Below are positions 7,458-14,494 of a DNA stretch of 64,000 nucleotides, in pieces. The position numbers and the translations under genes are program-made. Under the pieces are notes generated by a model. The model ran no database searches and was not told where the DNA came from. It saw only the letters and a list, made by a program, of their open reading frames with translations. Position 1 is the stretch's first letter, and each line of letters opens with the position of its first letter. The DNA is from Mycobacterium sp. 852013-51886_SCH5428379 (lineage in GTDB: Bacteria > Actinomycetota > Actinomycetes > Mycobacteriales > Mycobacteriaceae), in contig NZ_LZSU01000037.1 in assembly GCF_001665575.1 (NCBI RefSeq), positions 1 to 64,000 of the forward strand. Direction: 5' to 3'.

Positions 7458-8293
7458 AGCCGGACCTCGATCCACGCCGTGACGTCGTCGAGTACCAGCG
7501 CCTGTTCGGGTTCGTTGAACACCTCGTGGAACAGCCCGGGATAGACCTTGAGGCGGACATCGGAACTGCCCACGCATTCGACCAGCCGGTGACTGCCTTC
7601 CACCGGGATCAGCGAGTCCTTCTCGCCGTGCACGACCAACAGCGGTGCGGTCAACGCGGCGGCTCGCCGGGGCATCGACTCCCCCACGGTGAACAGTCCG
7701 CGCGCGACACCCGCGGGCAGCTTGCCCTGGTAGACCAGCGGGTCGGCCTTGTACGCCGCCACCACCTCCGGATCGCGGGACACCGCGTCGGCGTCGAGTT
7801 GTTCGACCGGGACGCCGGGGGCGATCCGGCCCAGGATTTTGGCCACCCTCACCAGCCACGGCTTGACCCCCGACTGCGCGTACACCGCGGGTCCGGACAG
7901 CACCATCGCGGTGTAGTCGGCGGGGTGTTCGACGCCGTAGGCGAACACCACCCCGCCACCCATCGAATGGCCGACGACGATCTTCGGCAGCCCCGCGTGT
8001 TCCTCGCCGGCGATCGTGACCAGCCGGTGGAAGTCGGCGGTGTACTCGGACATGTCCCGCAGGTAAACCCGTTTACCGCCGGAGCGGCCGTGCCCGCGGT
8101 GGTCGAGTGCGTACATCACCAGTCCGGCCGCGCCGAACCGCTGCGCGACGTGGTCGTAGCGGCGGGCGTGCTCGGCGTAGCCGTGGGCGAGGACGACGAC
8201 GCCGCGCGGTGTGGTGTCCGGCGTCCACGTGTCGTAGACGATGCGGACACCGCCGACGCCGTCGAAGCTTCGCTCGGTGCGGGTGCTGGCCAT
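7454..8293 (-). CDS. Monoacylglycerol lipase (Rv0183 ortholog)
   Basis: This 279-residue alpha/beta hydrolase has exactly the length of M. tuberculosis Rv0183, which hydrolyses monoacylglycerols to glycerol and fatty acid. The triad is Ser110 (VGHSMGGG), Asp226 (HGEKDSLIP) and His256 (GLFHEVFNE), the same positions I recall for Rv0183. The oxyanion HG motif (LAHGYAEH) is present. The enzyme has no signal peptide. It heads an operon with the hydrolase-like lipoprotein. A strong sigma-A-type promoter ends 7 bp before the ATG, so the message is probably leaderless. Confidence 0.93.
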   Translation of the reverse strand: MASTRTERSFDGVGGVRIVYDTWTPDTTPRGVVVLAHGYAEHARRYDHVAQRFGAAGLVMYALDHRGHGRSGGKRVYLRDMSEYTADFHRLVTIAGEEHAGLPKIVVGHSMGGGVVFAYGVEHPADYTAMVLSGPAVYAQSGVKPWLVRVAKILGRIAPGVPVEQLDADAVSRDPEVVAAYKADPLVYQGKLPAGVARGLFTVGESMPRRAAALTAPLLVVHGEKDSLIPVEGSHRLVECVGSSDVRLKVYPGLFHEVFNEPEQALVLDDVTAWIEVRL

Positions 8294-8300
8294 GCCCGGG

Positions 8301-8328
8301 AGACTATCCGGTGGCCCCGAATTGTCAG
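8301..8328 (-). promoter_or_regulatory. Leaderless sigma-A-type promoter of the lipase gene
   Basis: On the minus strand CTGACA (8328-8323, five of six matches to TTGACA) is followed by 16 bp and TAGTCT (8306-8301, fits TANNNT). Seven bases later comes the ATG at 8293, which places transcription start on or next to the start codon. No Shine-Dalgarno sequence is present, consistent with a leaderless mRNA, which is common in mycobacteria. Confidence 0.65.
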
Positions 8329-8335
8329 ATGCACC

Positions 8336-8357
8336 GTGTCGGGCTGCTGCGTAAGCT
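8336..8357 (+). promoter_or_regulatory. Candidate sigG promoter, DNA-damage (RecA-independent) type
   Basis: A TGTCGGGC block (8337-8344) lies upstream of TAAGCT (8352-8357), which is 8 bp before the sigG GTG. The mycobacterial RecA-independent DNA-damage promoter is recalled as tTGTCRgtg-N8-TAnnnT; here the arrangement is the same but the spacer is 7. The -10 position predicts a leaderless or nearly leaderless transcript. The match is suggestive only. Confidence 0.4.
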
Positions 8358-8365
8358 CGGGAGAC

Positions 8366-9349
8366 GTGACCGTCCTGGCCGCGAACACCGATGACGGCAG
8401 TGCCGAAGACGCCTTCCTCGCCGATGCCCAGCAGTACCGGCGGGAGTTGCTCGCGCACTGCTACCGGATGACCGGATCGCTGCACGACGCCGAGGATCTC
8501 GTACAGGAGACCTATCTACGGGCGTGGAAGTCCTACAAGGGCTTTCAGGGCAATTCGTCGGTGCGCACCTGGCTCTACCGGATCGCCACCAACACCTCGC
8601 TCACCGCGCTGGAGGGCCGCGCGCGCAGGCCGCTGCCGTCCGGTCTGGGCACACCGAGTTCCGATCCGGTCGACGACATCCACCAGCGTCCGGAGGTCCC
8701 CTGGCTGCAACCGCTGCCGGACGATGCCTCGGATCCATCGGCCATCGTGGGCTCCCGCGATTCGGTGCGGCTGGCGTTCGTCGCGGCGCTACAGCATCTC
8801 CCGCCGCGGCAGCGGGCGGTGCTGGTGCTGCGTGAGGTGCTGCAGTGGAAGGCCGCCGAGGTGGCCGAGGCCGTCGGAACGTCGACCGCGGCGGTGAACA
8901 GCCTGCTGCAGCGGGCCCGAGCCCAGCTCGACGAGATCGGCCCGAGCGAGGACGACGCGCTTGCCCCACCGGACTCCCCCGAGGCGCAGGACCTGCTGGC
9001 CCGGTACGTCACCGCGTGGGAGACCTACGACATGGATCAGCTCGTCGAGCTGTTCACCGCAGACGCGGTCTGGGAGATGCCGCCGTTCGACGGCTGGTAC
9101 ACCGGCCCCGAGAACATCGTGCTGCTGTCCAAGACGCACTGTCCCGCGGAGCTCCCCGGGGACATGCGGTTGCTGCCCACCGCCGCGAACGGTCAGCCCG
9201 CCGCCGCCGTGTACATGCGCAATCGCGAGACCGGAGTACACGATCCCTTCCAGCTGCACGTACTCGACGTGACGGCCGCCGGTATCGCGCACGTGGTGGC
9301 CTTCCACGCCACGGACTTCGCGGCCTTCGGCCTGCCCGACCGCGTGTAG
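8366..9349 (+). CDS. sigG: ECF-type RNA polymerase sigma factor SigG
   Basis: This 327-residue protein has sigma region 2 at about residues 20-90 (YRRELLAHCYRMTGSLHDAEDLVQETYLRAW, then TWLYRIATN) and region 4 at about 140-190 (LPPRQRAVLVLREVLQWKAAEVAEAVGTSTAAVNSLLQRAR, quoted in part). A C-terminal SnoaL-like domain (about 205-327) is typical of the SigG class. Order relative to the lipase and pirin genes matches M. tuberculosis Rv0182c. The GTG at 8366 is used because a TAnnnT box lies 8 bp upstream; it has little Shine-Dalgarno sequence. No anti-sigma gene is adjacent, and the SnoaL domain may serve as the control element. It is divergent from the lipase operon. Confidence 0.9.
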   Translation: MTVLAANTDDGSAEDAFLADAQQYRRELLAHCYRMTGSLHDAEDLVQETYLRAWKSYKGFQGNSSVRTWLYRIATNTSLTALEGRARRPLPSGLGTPSSDPVDDIHQRPEVPWLQPLPDDASDPSAIVGSRDSVRLAFVAALQHLPPRQRAVLVLREVLQWKAAEVAEAVGTSTAAVNSLLQRARAQLDEIGPSEDDALAPPDSPEAQDLLARYVTAWETYDMDQLVELFTADAVWEMPPFDGWYTGPENIVLLSKTHCPAELPGDMRLLPTAANGQPAAAVYMRNRETGVHDPFQLHVLDVTAAGIAHVVAFHATDFAAFGLPDRV

Positions 9350-9360
9350 CGCTCGACAGC

Positions 9361-10278
9361 TCAGGGTTTGCGGCCGATCGCATACTCGTCGATGGTCAGG
9401 CCGGCGCGCTCAGCCTCGGCGCGCTCGAACGCGATGTCGTGGCGATAGCCCAGCACCACGCTGGTGATCAGAGAGATCGAGATGACCGCCTCGGCGATGA
9501 AGAACGACGCGAAGTCGATCAGCGAGCCGATCGGCGGGCCGCCGGGCACCGCGTTGCGCAACGGGATCAGGGCGAACAGGATCGCCGCCATCATCGAACA
9601 TGCCGGCAGCACCAGACCGCGCCGCCACCGCAGCGCGTAGTAGGACGCCGTGACGGCTGCGGCCGCCAGGCCGAGCATGAGGATCATGACGAAGACGGCG
9701 AACACCACCGTGGGGGTGCTGCGCTTCATCAGCAGGTCGACGTCGAGGCCGTCGCCGTAGTCGGTGTTGAGCGTCGGCGTGATCCAGAAGAACGAGTCGG
9801 TGTTGGCGACGGTGGCCGACGTCGGCAACACGGTGCCGTCGTCGGTGACGACGTTGAACGCCATCGTCGTGGTGTACCGGTCGAAGGGGTAGTCGGTCGG
9901 CGTGCCACCGACCCCGAACCGCTGCTCGATGACCGGGGTGGAGTCGTTCTGCGGCAGCGGTACGGAGGGGTTGACCAGCGAGCTCGACGTCAGCCGGGTG
10001 GGCAGGTTCAGGTTGCCCTGGTCGTCGGCGAACCGCCCGTAGGCGTCGACCTCGATGACGCTCACGGACACCGTCGACGCGGAGGTGTCGACGCGGTTGA
10101 TCCACATGACGATGTCGACCCGGTCCGGGTTGTCGATGTCCCCGATGAGGGTGGCCTCCTCCGACCAGTGCCGGCTGGAGGCGTAGAGCGCGAGACTGCC
10201 CGCCATCAGCAGCGCCACCGCCAGGCAGGAGATGACGACGGCCCGCAACGCGCGAGGCCTGGTCGGGGGTGTGCTCAT
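9361..10278 (-). CDS. DUF4436 membrane protein (first of two)
   Basis: This 305-residue protein has an N-terminal membrane anchor (about 12-32), a roughly 160-residue extracytoplasmic beta-rich domain and three C-terminal membrane segments (about 195-220, 228-245, 258-285). Between the last segments lies IPLRNAVPGGPPIGSLID, a motif shared with the protein at 53140-54033. The family is DUF4436, actinobacterial and of unknown function. It is convergent with sigG (11 bp apart) and lies 18 bp downstream of the MarR gene, so it is probably in the MarR operon. Confidence 0.8.
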   Translation of the reverse strand: MSTPPTRPRALRAVVISCLAVALLMAGSLALYASSRHWSEEATLIGDIDNPDRVDIVMWINRVDTSASTVSVSVIEVDAYGRFADDQGNLNLPTRLTSSSLVNPSVPLPQNDSTPVIEQRFGVGGTPTDYPFDRYTTTMAFNVVTDDGTVLPTSATVANTDSFFWITPTLNTDYGDGLDVDLLMKRSTPTVVFAVFVMILMLGLAAAAVTASYYALRWRRGLVLPACSMMAAILFALIPLRNAVPGGPPIGSLIDFASFFIAEAVISISLITSVVLGYRHDIAFERAEAERAGLTIDEYAIGRKP

Positions 10279-10296
10279 CGCGGCAGCCTAATACCG

Positions 10297-10749
10297 TCAC
10301 GGGGCCGAGAGCGCGCGTTGCAGCACCCCCTCGACGACCGCGCCGAACGTCTCCCGCTCCGCGGCGGTCATCGCCTCGAAGACCAGCCCGTGCACCAGCG
10401 CGGCGTGTCCCGGCGCCGCCTTGCGCAGCGCCGCCCGTCCGGCCGCGGCGAGCGAGACCGTCGCACCCCTGCGATCCTCGGCAGCGCCGGACCGGTTCAC
10501 CAGGCCGCGGTCGCGCATCCGGCGCAGTTGGTGCGACAGCCGGCTCTGCTCCCAGCCCAGCACCTCACCGAGGGCATTCATGCGCAGCGGCCCACCCTCG
10601 GCGAGGGTCACCAACACGTCATAGTCGCTGCGGGACAGTCCGCAGTCGGCCTGCAGCTGCCGGTTCATCGCCCTGTCCAGCGCCGACACCATCGCCAGGT
10701 AACTGCGCCAGATCCGCTGCTCCTCCTCTGACAACCACACGGAATACAT
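10297..10749 (-). CDS. MarR family transcriptional regulator
   Basis: This 150-residue winged-helix protein has the MarR pattern: CGLSRSDYDVLVTLAEGG, then the recognition helix in LGWEQSRLSHQLRRMRDRGLV and the wing RSGAAEDRRGATVSL. MarR dimers commonly repress an adjacent divergent gene and respond to phenolic or oxidative signals. The divergent neighbour here is pirin. The pair shares a 71-bp gap with a short ACAT-N5-ATGT inverted repeat at 10753-10765. The DUF4436 gene follows 18 bp downstream. Confidence 0.88.
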   Translation of the reverse strand: MYSVWLSEEEQRIWRSYLAMVSALDRAMNRQLQADCGLSRSDYDVLVTLAEGGPLRMNALGEVLGWEQSRLSHQLRRMRDRGLVNRSGAAEDRRGATVSLAAAGRAALRKAAPGHAALVHGLVFEAMTAAERETFGAVVEGVLQRALSAP

Positions 10750-10752
10750 GAC

Positions 10753-10793
10753 ACATCATCAATGTTGTCGCGTCCAGTGCCGCCACCTAGGCT
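10753..10793 (+). promoter_or_regulatory. Candidate pirin promoter with overlapping small inverted repeat
   Basis: TTGTCG (10765-10770) and TAGGCT (10788-10793) are separated by 17 bp and precede the pirin ATG at 10821, with GAGGGG as ribosome-binding site at about 10807-10812. A short inverted repeat, ACAT-N5-ATGT (10753-10765), touches the -35 and could be the MarR site. The repeat is short, so the operator call is weak. Confidence 0.4.
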
Positions 10794-10820
10794 GGCGCAG
10801 GACCTCGAGGGGTGATGACC

Positions 10821-11585
10821 ATGGCCGTAGCGGAGACCGTCGACGTCCGGCGCGCAGGAGACCGCGCGAAGACCACGATCTCGTGGCTGGACTCCAAACA
10901 CTCGTTCTCCTTCGCCGACCACTACGACCCGGCGAACACCCACCACGGCCTGCTGCTGGTCAACAACGACGACCGGGTCGCAGCGGCTGCCGGTTTTGAC
11001 ACCCACCCGCACCGCGATATGGAGATCGTCACCTGGGTGCTGCGTGGCTCGCTGGTGCACCAGGACTCCACCGGTCACTCCGGTGTCATCTATCCCGGTC
11101 TGGCCCAACGCATGTCGGCAGGCCGCGGAATCCTGCACTCCGAGAAGAACGACTCGTGGACGCTGACCGGCGATCCCATGCACTCCGAACCGGTGCACTT
11201 CGTCCAGATGTGGGTGCTGCCAGACGAATCCGGTGTCACCCCCGGTTATCAGCAGCTCGAGATCGACGACGAGCTGCTGCGCGGCAAGCTCGTCACGATC
11301 GCCTCGGGGATGCCGGAACACGCCGACGACACCGCGATCACGATCCGCAACAGGTTCGCCGCGCTGCACGGCGCACGGCTGCAACCCGGCGACACCGTCG
11401 AACTGCCGCAGGCGCGGTATCTGCACCTCTTCGTCCCGCGCGGTGAGGTGACGCTTGAAGGGGCGGGCGCACTCGGCGCCGGCGACGCCGTCCGGTTCAC
11501 CGCCTCCGGCGGCCAGCGCGTCACCGCCGTCGCGCCGTCGGAGATCCTGGTCTGGGAGATGCATGCGAGTCTCGGTGACGTGTAG
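10821..11585 (+). CDS. Pirin family protein (Rv0181c-like)
   Basis: This cupin-fold pirin has 254 residues from the ATG at 10821, which is preceded by GAGGGG at 8 bp; GTG 10812 and ATG 10815 are alternatives. The N-terminal cupin has the metal-binding pattern HPHRDMEIVTWVLRG...HQDS (His-x-His) and RMSAGRGILHSE, then EPVHFVQMWVLP. Bacterial pirins bind iron and some act as quercetinases or redox sensors. In M. tuberculosis the homolog lies directly after sigG; here two minus-strand genes intervene. The last 23 bp overlap the next gene. Confidence 0.9.
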   Translation: MAVAETVDVRRAGDRAKTTISWLDSKHSFSFADHYDPANTHHGLLLVNNDDRVAAAAGFDTHPHRDMEIVTWVLRGSLVHQDSTGHSGVIYPGLAQRMSAGRGILHSEKNDSWTLTGDPMHSEPVHFVQMWVLPDESGVTPGYQQLEIDDELLRGKLVTIASGMPEHADDTAITIRNRFAALHGARLQPGDTVELPQARYLHLFVPRGEVTLEGAGALGAGDAVRFTASGGQRVTAVAPSEILVWEMHASLGDV

Positions 11586-12876
11586 GCGGATCGGCGTCGC
11601 CGTGAGCGCCGCATTCGTTGCGGCGGCGTGTTCGTCGGACCCGCAACCGGCTCCGGCGCCCGAGTCCACCACGGCCGCGTCCTCGTCTGCGCCGGCTTCC
11701 ACGGGACTGGCGGCGGCGCCGGTCGCCGTCCCGCCGGCACTGGCCGACGCTCCGTTCGACGAACCCCGCGAAGCGCTGATCCCCGCGGGCTGGTCGCTGT
11801 CGGTGTGGGCTCGGGTGCCGGAGGCGCGGTTGGCCCGGTGGACGCCCGACGGTGCGCTGCTGGTTTCGGTACCGGAGTCCGGCCGGATCGTGAAACTGGA
11901 ACCCGGTGGCGAGCCGCCCCGGGAGAGCACGTTTCTCGAGGGCCTCGACCAGCCGCACGGCATGGCGTTCTCCGGGGCCACTCTCTACATCGCCGAGAGC
12001 GATCAGATCGACGCCTACGACTATGTCGACGGTGCTGCGATCAACCGTCGTACGGTGGCCGCCGGTCTGCCCGATGCCAAGAGCCCCGACCTGCGCGGCG
12101 CCTACGCCCATGCGCTCAAGAGCGTGGTGGTCGGCCCGGACGGCGCGGTCTACTTCTCCATTGGTTCCACGGGAAACATCTCCGCCGAGGACCGCGACGC
12201 CACCCCGCCGCGCGCCACGATCATGCGGGTGCCGGCGGGCGGCGGCCCTGCCGAACCGTTCGCCACCGGCGTCCGGAACGGCACGGGTCTGGCCGTCGCC
12301 CCCGACGGTGCGGTGTGGACGGCGGTCAACGGACGGGACAACGTGCTGAATCCGGCCACCGGCCGGGTCGACCCCGAATACGTCGCCGACCATCCACCCG
12401 AGCAACTCCCCAAGCTGACGCCCGGCCGGGAGTTGGGCTGGCCCTACTGCAACATCGACCAGGGTGCGTCCGGCGGCACCGGCGATCTCGGATTCATCCG
12501 GGATGTGCAGACCAACGCCGACGGGTCGAAGATGGACTGCGCGGCGCTGTCTCCGGTCGAGCAGAGCTTCGGTGCGCACTCCGCCCCGCTGGGGCTCAGT
12601 TTCGTGGACGGGTCACTACCCGCCCCGTACACGCAGGGCGCTCTCGTCGGAATCCACGGATCCTGGAACGCACAACCACCACGCGCGCCCGAGGTCTCGT
12701 TCTATCCCTACAGCGGTGGCGATCTCGGCGATCAGCAGACGCTGGTCGGCGGGTTCCAGTCGGGGGACGGCTCCCGTTGGGGCCGGCCGGTCGATGCGGT
12801 GGCCGGCCCCGACGGCGCCGTGTACATCACCGACGACGACGCGGGAGCGGTCTACCGCCTCGCACCGCCGCGGTAG
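11563..12876 (+). CDS. Probable lipoprotein, PQQ-type sugar (L-sorbosone) dehydrogenase-like
   Basis: This 437-residue protein starts at ATG 11563 (GTG 11575 is possible) inside the end of pirin, in another frame. A short signal ends in AFVAAAC, so Cys23 is a probable lipidation site, followed by a Ser/Pro/Ala linker. The rest is a beta-propeller of the sorbosone/glucose dehydrogenase family: LDQPHGMAF, AHALKSVVVGPDGAVYFSIG, VRNGTGLAVAPDGAVW, ELGWPYCN, HSAPLGLSF and VAGPDGAVYITDDDAGAVYRL. Such proteins oxidise sugars with PQQ outside the membrane. No PQQ synthesis genes are nearby, so cofactor use is unproven. Translational coupling with pirin is likely. Confidence 0.75.
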   Translation: MRVSVTCRRIGVAVSAAFVAAACSSDPQPAPAPESTTAASSSAPASTGLAAAPVAVPPALADAPFDEPREALIPAGWSLSVWARVPEARLARWTPDGALLVSVPESGRIVKLEPGGEPPRESTFLEGLDQPHGMAFSGATLYIAESDQIDAYDYVDGAAINRRTVAAGLPDAKSPDLRGAYAHALKSVVVGPDGAVYFSIGSTGNISAEDRDATPPRATIMRVPAGGGPAEPFATGVRNGTGLAVAPDGAVWTAVNGRDNVLNPATGRVDPEYVADHPPEQLPKLTPGRELGWPYCNIDQGASGGTGDLGFIRDVQTNADGSKMDCAALSPVEQSFGAHSAPLGLSFVDGSLPAPYTQGALVGIHGSWNAQPPRAPEVSFYPYSGGDLGDQQTLVGGFQSGDGSRWGRPVDAVAGPDGAVYITDDDAGAVYRLAPPR

Positions 12877-12880
12877 CCGC

Positions 12881-13165
12881 TCAGCGGACGTTGGTTCCTG
12901 GCCGGGTGCCGCGCCGGCCCGTGACGCCCACGTAGATCGCGATCAGGATGACCGCCACAACCAGTCCGATCAGGAATGGGATAGGCGAGAACATCTTGTC
13001 GCCGGTGCCGAACATCTCATTGGAGATCCAGGAGCCGAGGAGTGCGCCAACCGCCCCGAGTACCACGGTGATGATGACGCCGATGTTCTGTTTGCCCGGC
13101 ATGATCAACCGTGCCAAGGCACCGAGGATTGCCCCCACCACGAGCGCCACGATGATTGTTCCCAT
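12881..13165 (-). CDS. GlsB/YeaQ/YmgE family stress-response membrane protein
   Basis: This 94-residue protein consists almost wholly of three membrane helices (about 2-20, 28-48, 60-82), with ILGALARLIMPGKQNIGVIIT and the small-residue VVLGAVGALLGSWI segment typical of the transglycosylase-associated/GlsB family. It ends in an Arg-rich tail. These proteins are induced by envelope or acid stress in several bacteria, but their mechanism is not known. The start is ATG 13165, preceded by a purine-rich GGGAAGAG stretch. It is convergent with the sugar-dehydrogenase gene, 4 bp apart. Confidence 0.85.
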   Translation of the reverse strand: MGTIIVALVVGAILGALARLIMPGKQNIGVIITVVLGAVGALLGSWISNEMFGTGDKMFSPIPFLIGLVVAVILIAIYVGVTGRRGTRPGTNVR

Positions 13166-13314
13166 TGCTGTGCTCTTCCCATCGTCGCGGCGCCCGAGTG
13201 ACGCCGACGACAACCGGTGTTCCCGTTCGCGACCCCCCTCACGCAGATCCGGCAAACCTGATGCCGGAAGTGCAACCACCCCGCAGCCACCCCGTGACCT
13301 GGGTGTTACGGAAG

Positions 13315-13342
13315 TTGACAGAGTGACGGGTGTGAATATCGT
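13315..13342 (+). promoter_or_regulatory. Strong leaderless promoter before the phosphodiester glycosidase gene
   Basis: TTGACA (13315-13320, perfect consensus), a 16-bp spacer and TATCGT (13337-13342) lie 6 bp before the GTG at 13349. This predicts transcription beginning at the start codon. The rest of the 183-bp gap (13166-13348) shows no gene; it must also hold the promoter of the GlsB-type gene, which I could not identify. Confidence 0.7.
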
Positions 13343-13348
13343 TGGACT

Positions 13349-14428
13349 GTGCGGTTCTCGGCAAAGCTGTTCCAGCGGTGCACGGCGGGTGTGGTCGCCG
13401 TCGCGCTGAGCGCCGCGCTGGGCACGTTGGCAGCGCCGGTGGCACACGCCAGCGACGCGAAGGCGCTACTGCTCGGGGCCATCGCGAACACCAAGGGCTC
13501 CTATCTCGTCTACAACTTCGGCGGCGAGTTCGCCGCGCCGTTCCGCGCCGCCGACGGCCGTGAGTACACGATGAACAACGGCGGCCATCTGATGACGGTC
13601 AAGAACGCTTCGGGACGGCTCAACCCGCGTCTGCTCGTCGACACCCACCAGGGCTATCAGGCCCGCTGCGAACGCGATCCCCGCGCCCGCACCAGCGAGG
13701 GCCTGCGGCAGGCGGCGGAGACATACACCCCGCTGCAGGCATGGCAGGCGCTCGGCCAGCCGGTCATCGCCATCAACGCCAACTTCTTCGACGTGCGCGG
13801 TCAGCAGGGCGGGTCCTGGCGCGACACCGGCTGCAGTTCACCGCTGGGCGCCTACGTCGACAACACCCGCGGCCAGGGCAGGGCCAACGTCCCGGTCACC
13901 GGAACCATCCCCTACGCCGGTAAACAGGGTCTGTCCGGCGGCGACGAGCGGTGGGCGGCACTGGCGACGATGATCCTGCCCGTCGGCGGGGCGCCCTATG
14001 TGGTGATGCCCAAGCACGAGCAGGACTACGACGCCGGCGGCCCGGAGATCATCAAGTTGGTGGACGCGGGAGCGCGCTTCGTCGCCGTGGCCGGGCTGGG
14101 GCTGCTGGCGCCCGGTGACACCGACCAGATGAACGACCCCGGACCGAGCGCTGCCCGTACGGCCATCGGCTACAACAGCAGCAGCGACCAGCTCTACGTC
14201 TTCGAGGGCGGCAACTACACCCCCGACAACATGCAGGATCTGTTCCGCGGACTCGGCGCCGACCATGCCGTGCTGCTCGACGGCGGCGGGTCGTCTGCGA
14301 TCGTGCTGCGCCGCGACACCGGCGGCATGTGGAGTGGTGCCGGGTCACCGCGTGGCAACTGCGACACCCGGGCGGTGCTGTGCAACTCGAAGGAACGCGC
14401 ACTGCCCAGTTGGCTCGCCTTCAACTGA
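13349..14428 (+). CDS. Secreted phosphodiester glycosidase (NAGPA/DUF2233 family)
   Basis: This 359-residue protein has a signal peptide ending in APVAHA (about residue 34). The body carries the phosphodiester glycosidase pattern INANFFDVRG, a central TAIGYN segment and the diagnostic VLLDGGGSSAIVLR near the C-terminus. In animals the family removes GlcNAc from phosphodiesters; in bacteria it is found in secreted or wall-associated proteins with little characterised function. The GTG start at 13349 is supported by a consensus promoter ending 6 bp before it. A plausible role is trimming sugar-phosphodiester links in envelope glycans; this is inference. Confidence 0.85.
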   Translation: MRFSAKLFQRCTAGVVAVALSAALGTLAAPVAHASDAKALLLGAIANTKGSYLVYNFGGEFAAPFRAADGREYTMNNGGHLMTVKNASGRLNPRLLVDTHQGYQARCERDPRARTSEGLRQAAETYTPLQAWQALGQPVIAINANFFDVRGQQGGSWRDTGCSSPLGAYVDNTRGQGRANVPVTGTIPYAGKQGLSGGDERWAALATMILPVGGAPYVVMPKHEQDYDAGGPEIIKLVDAGARFVAVAGLGLLAPGDTDQMNDPGPSAARTAIGYNSSSDQLYVFEGGNYTPDNMQDLFRGLGADHAVLLDGGGSSAIVLRRDTGGMWSGAGSPRGNCDTRAVLCNSKERALPSWLAFN

Positions 14429-14494
14429 CTCGCCCCGTCCGACGTCGGTCAATACCGGGTTCGGCGCCGCAGCCGTGGGACCATCGGTTCCCAA

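Noticed and set aside
8845..10731. 628-codon plus-strand frame
   Set aside because: Overlaps sigG in another frame and runs antisense to the DUF4436 and MarR genes; very rich in Arg, Gln, His and Asp with no domain pattern.
10750..10769. 20-bp GACA...TGTC palindrome as MarR operator
   Set aside because: Only the outer four bases and an inner ACAT/ATGT pair match; the full 20 bp is not palindromic, so only the short inner repeat was kept with low confidence.
13166..13348. Possible SigF promoter (GTTT-N16-GGGTAT) for the GlsB-type stress gene
   Set aside because: The best arrangement on the minus strand has only a GGGTCG-like -10 and an 18-bp spacer, too poor a match.
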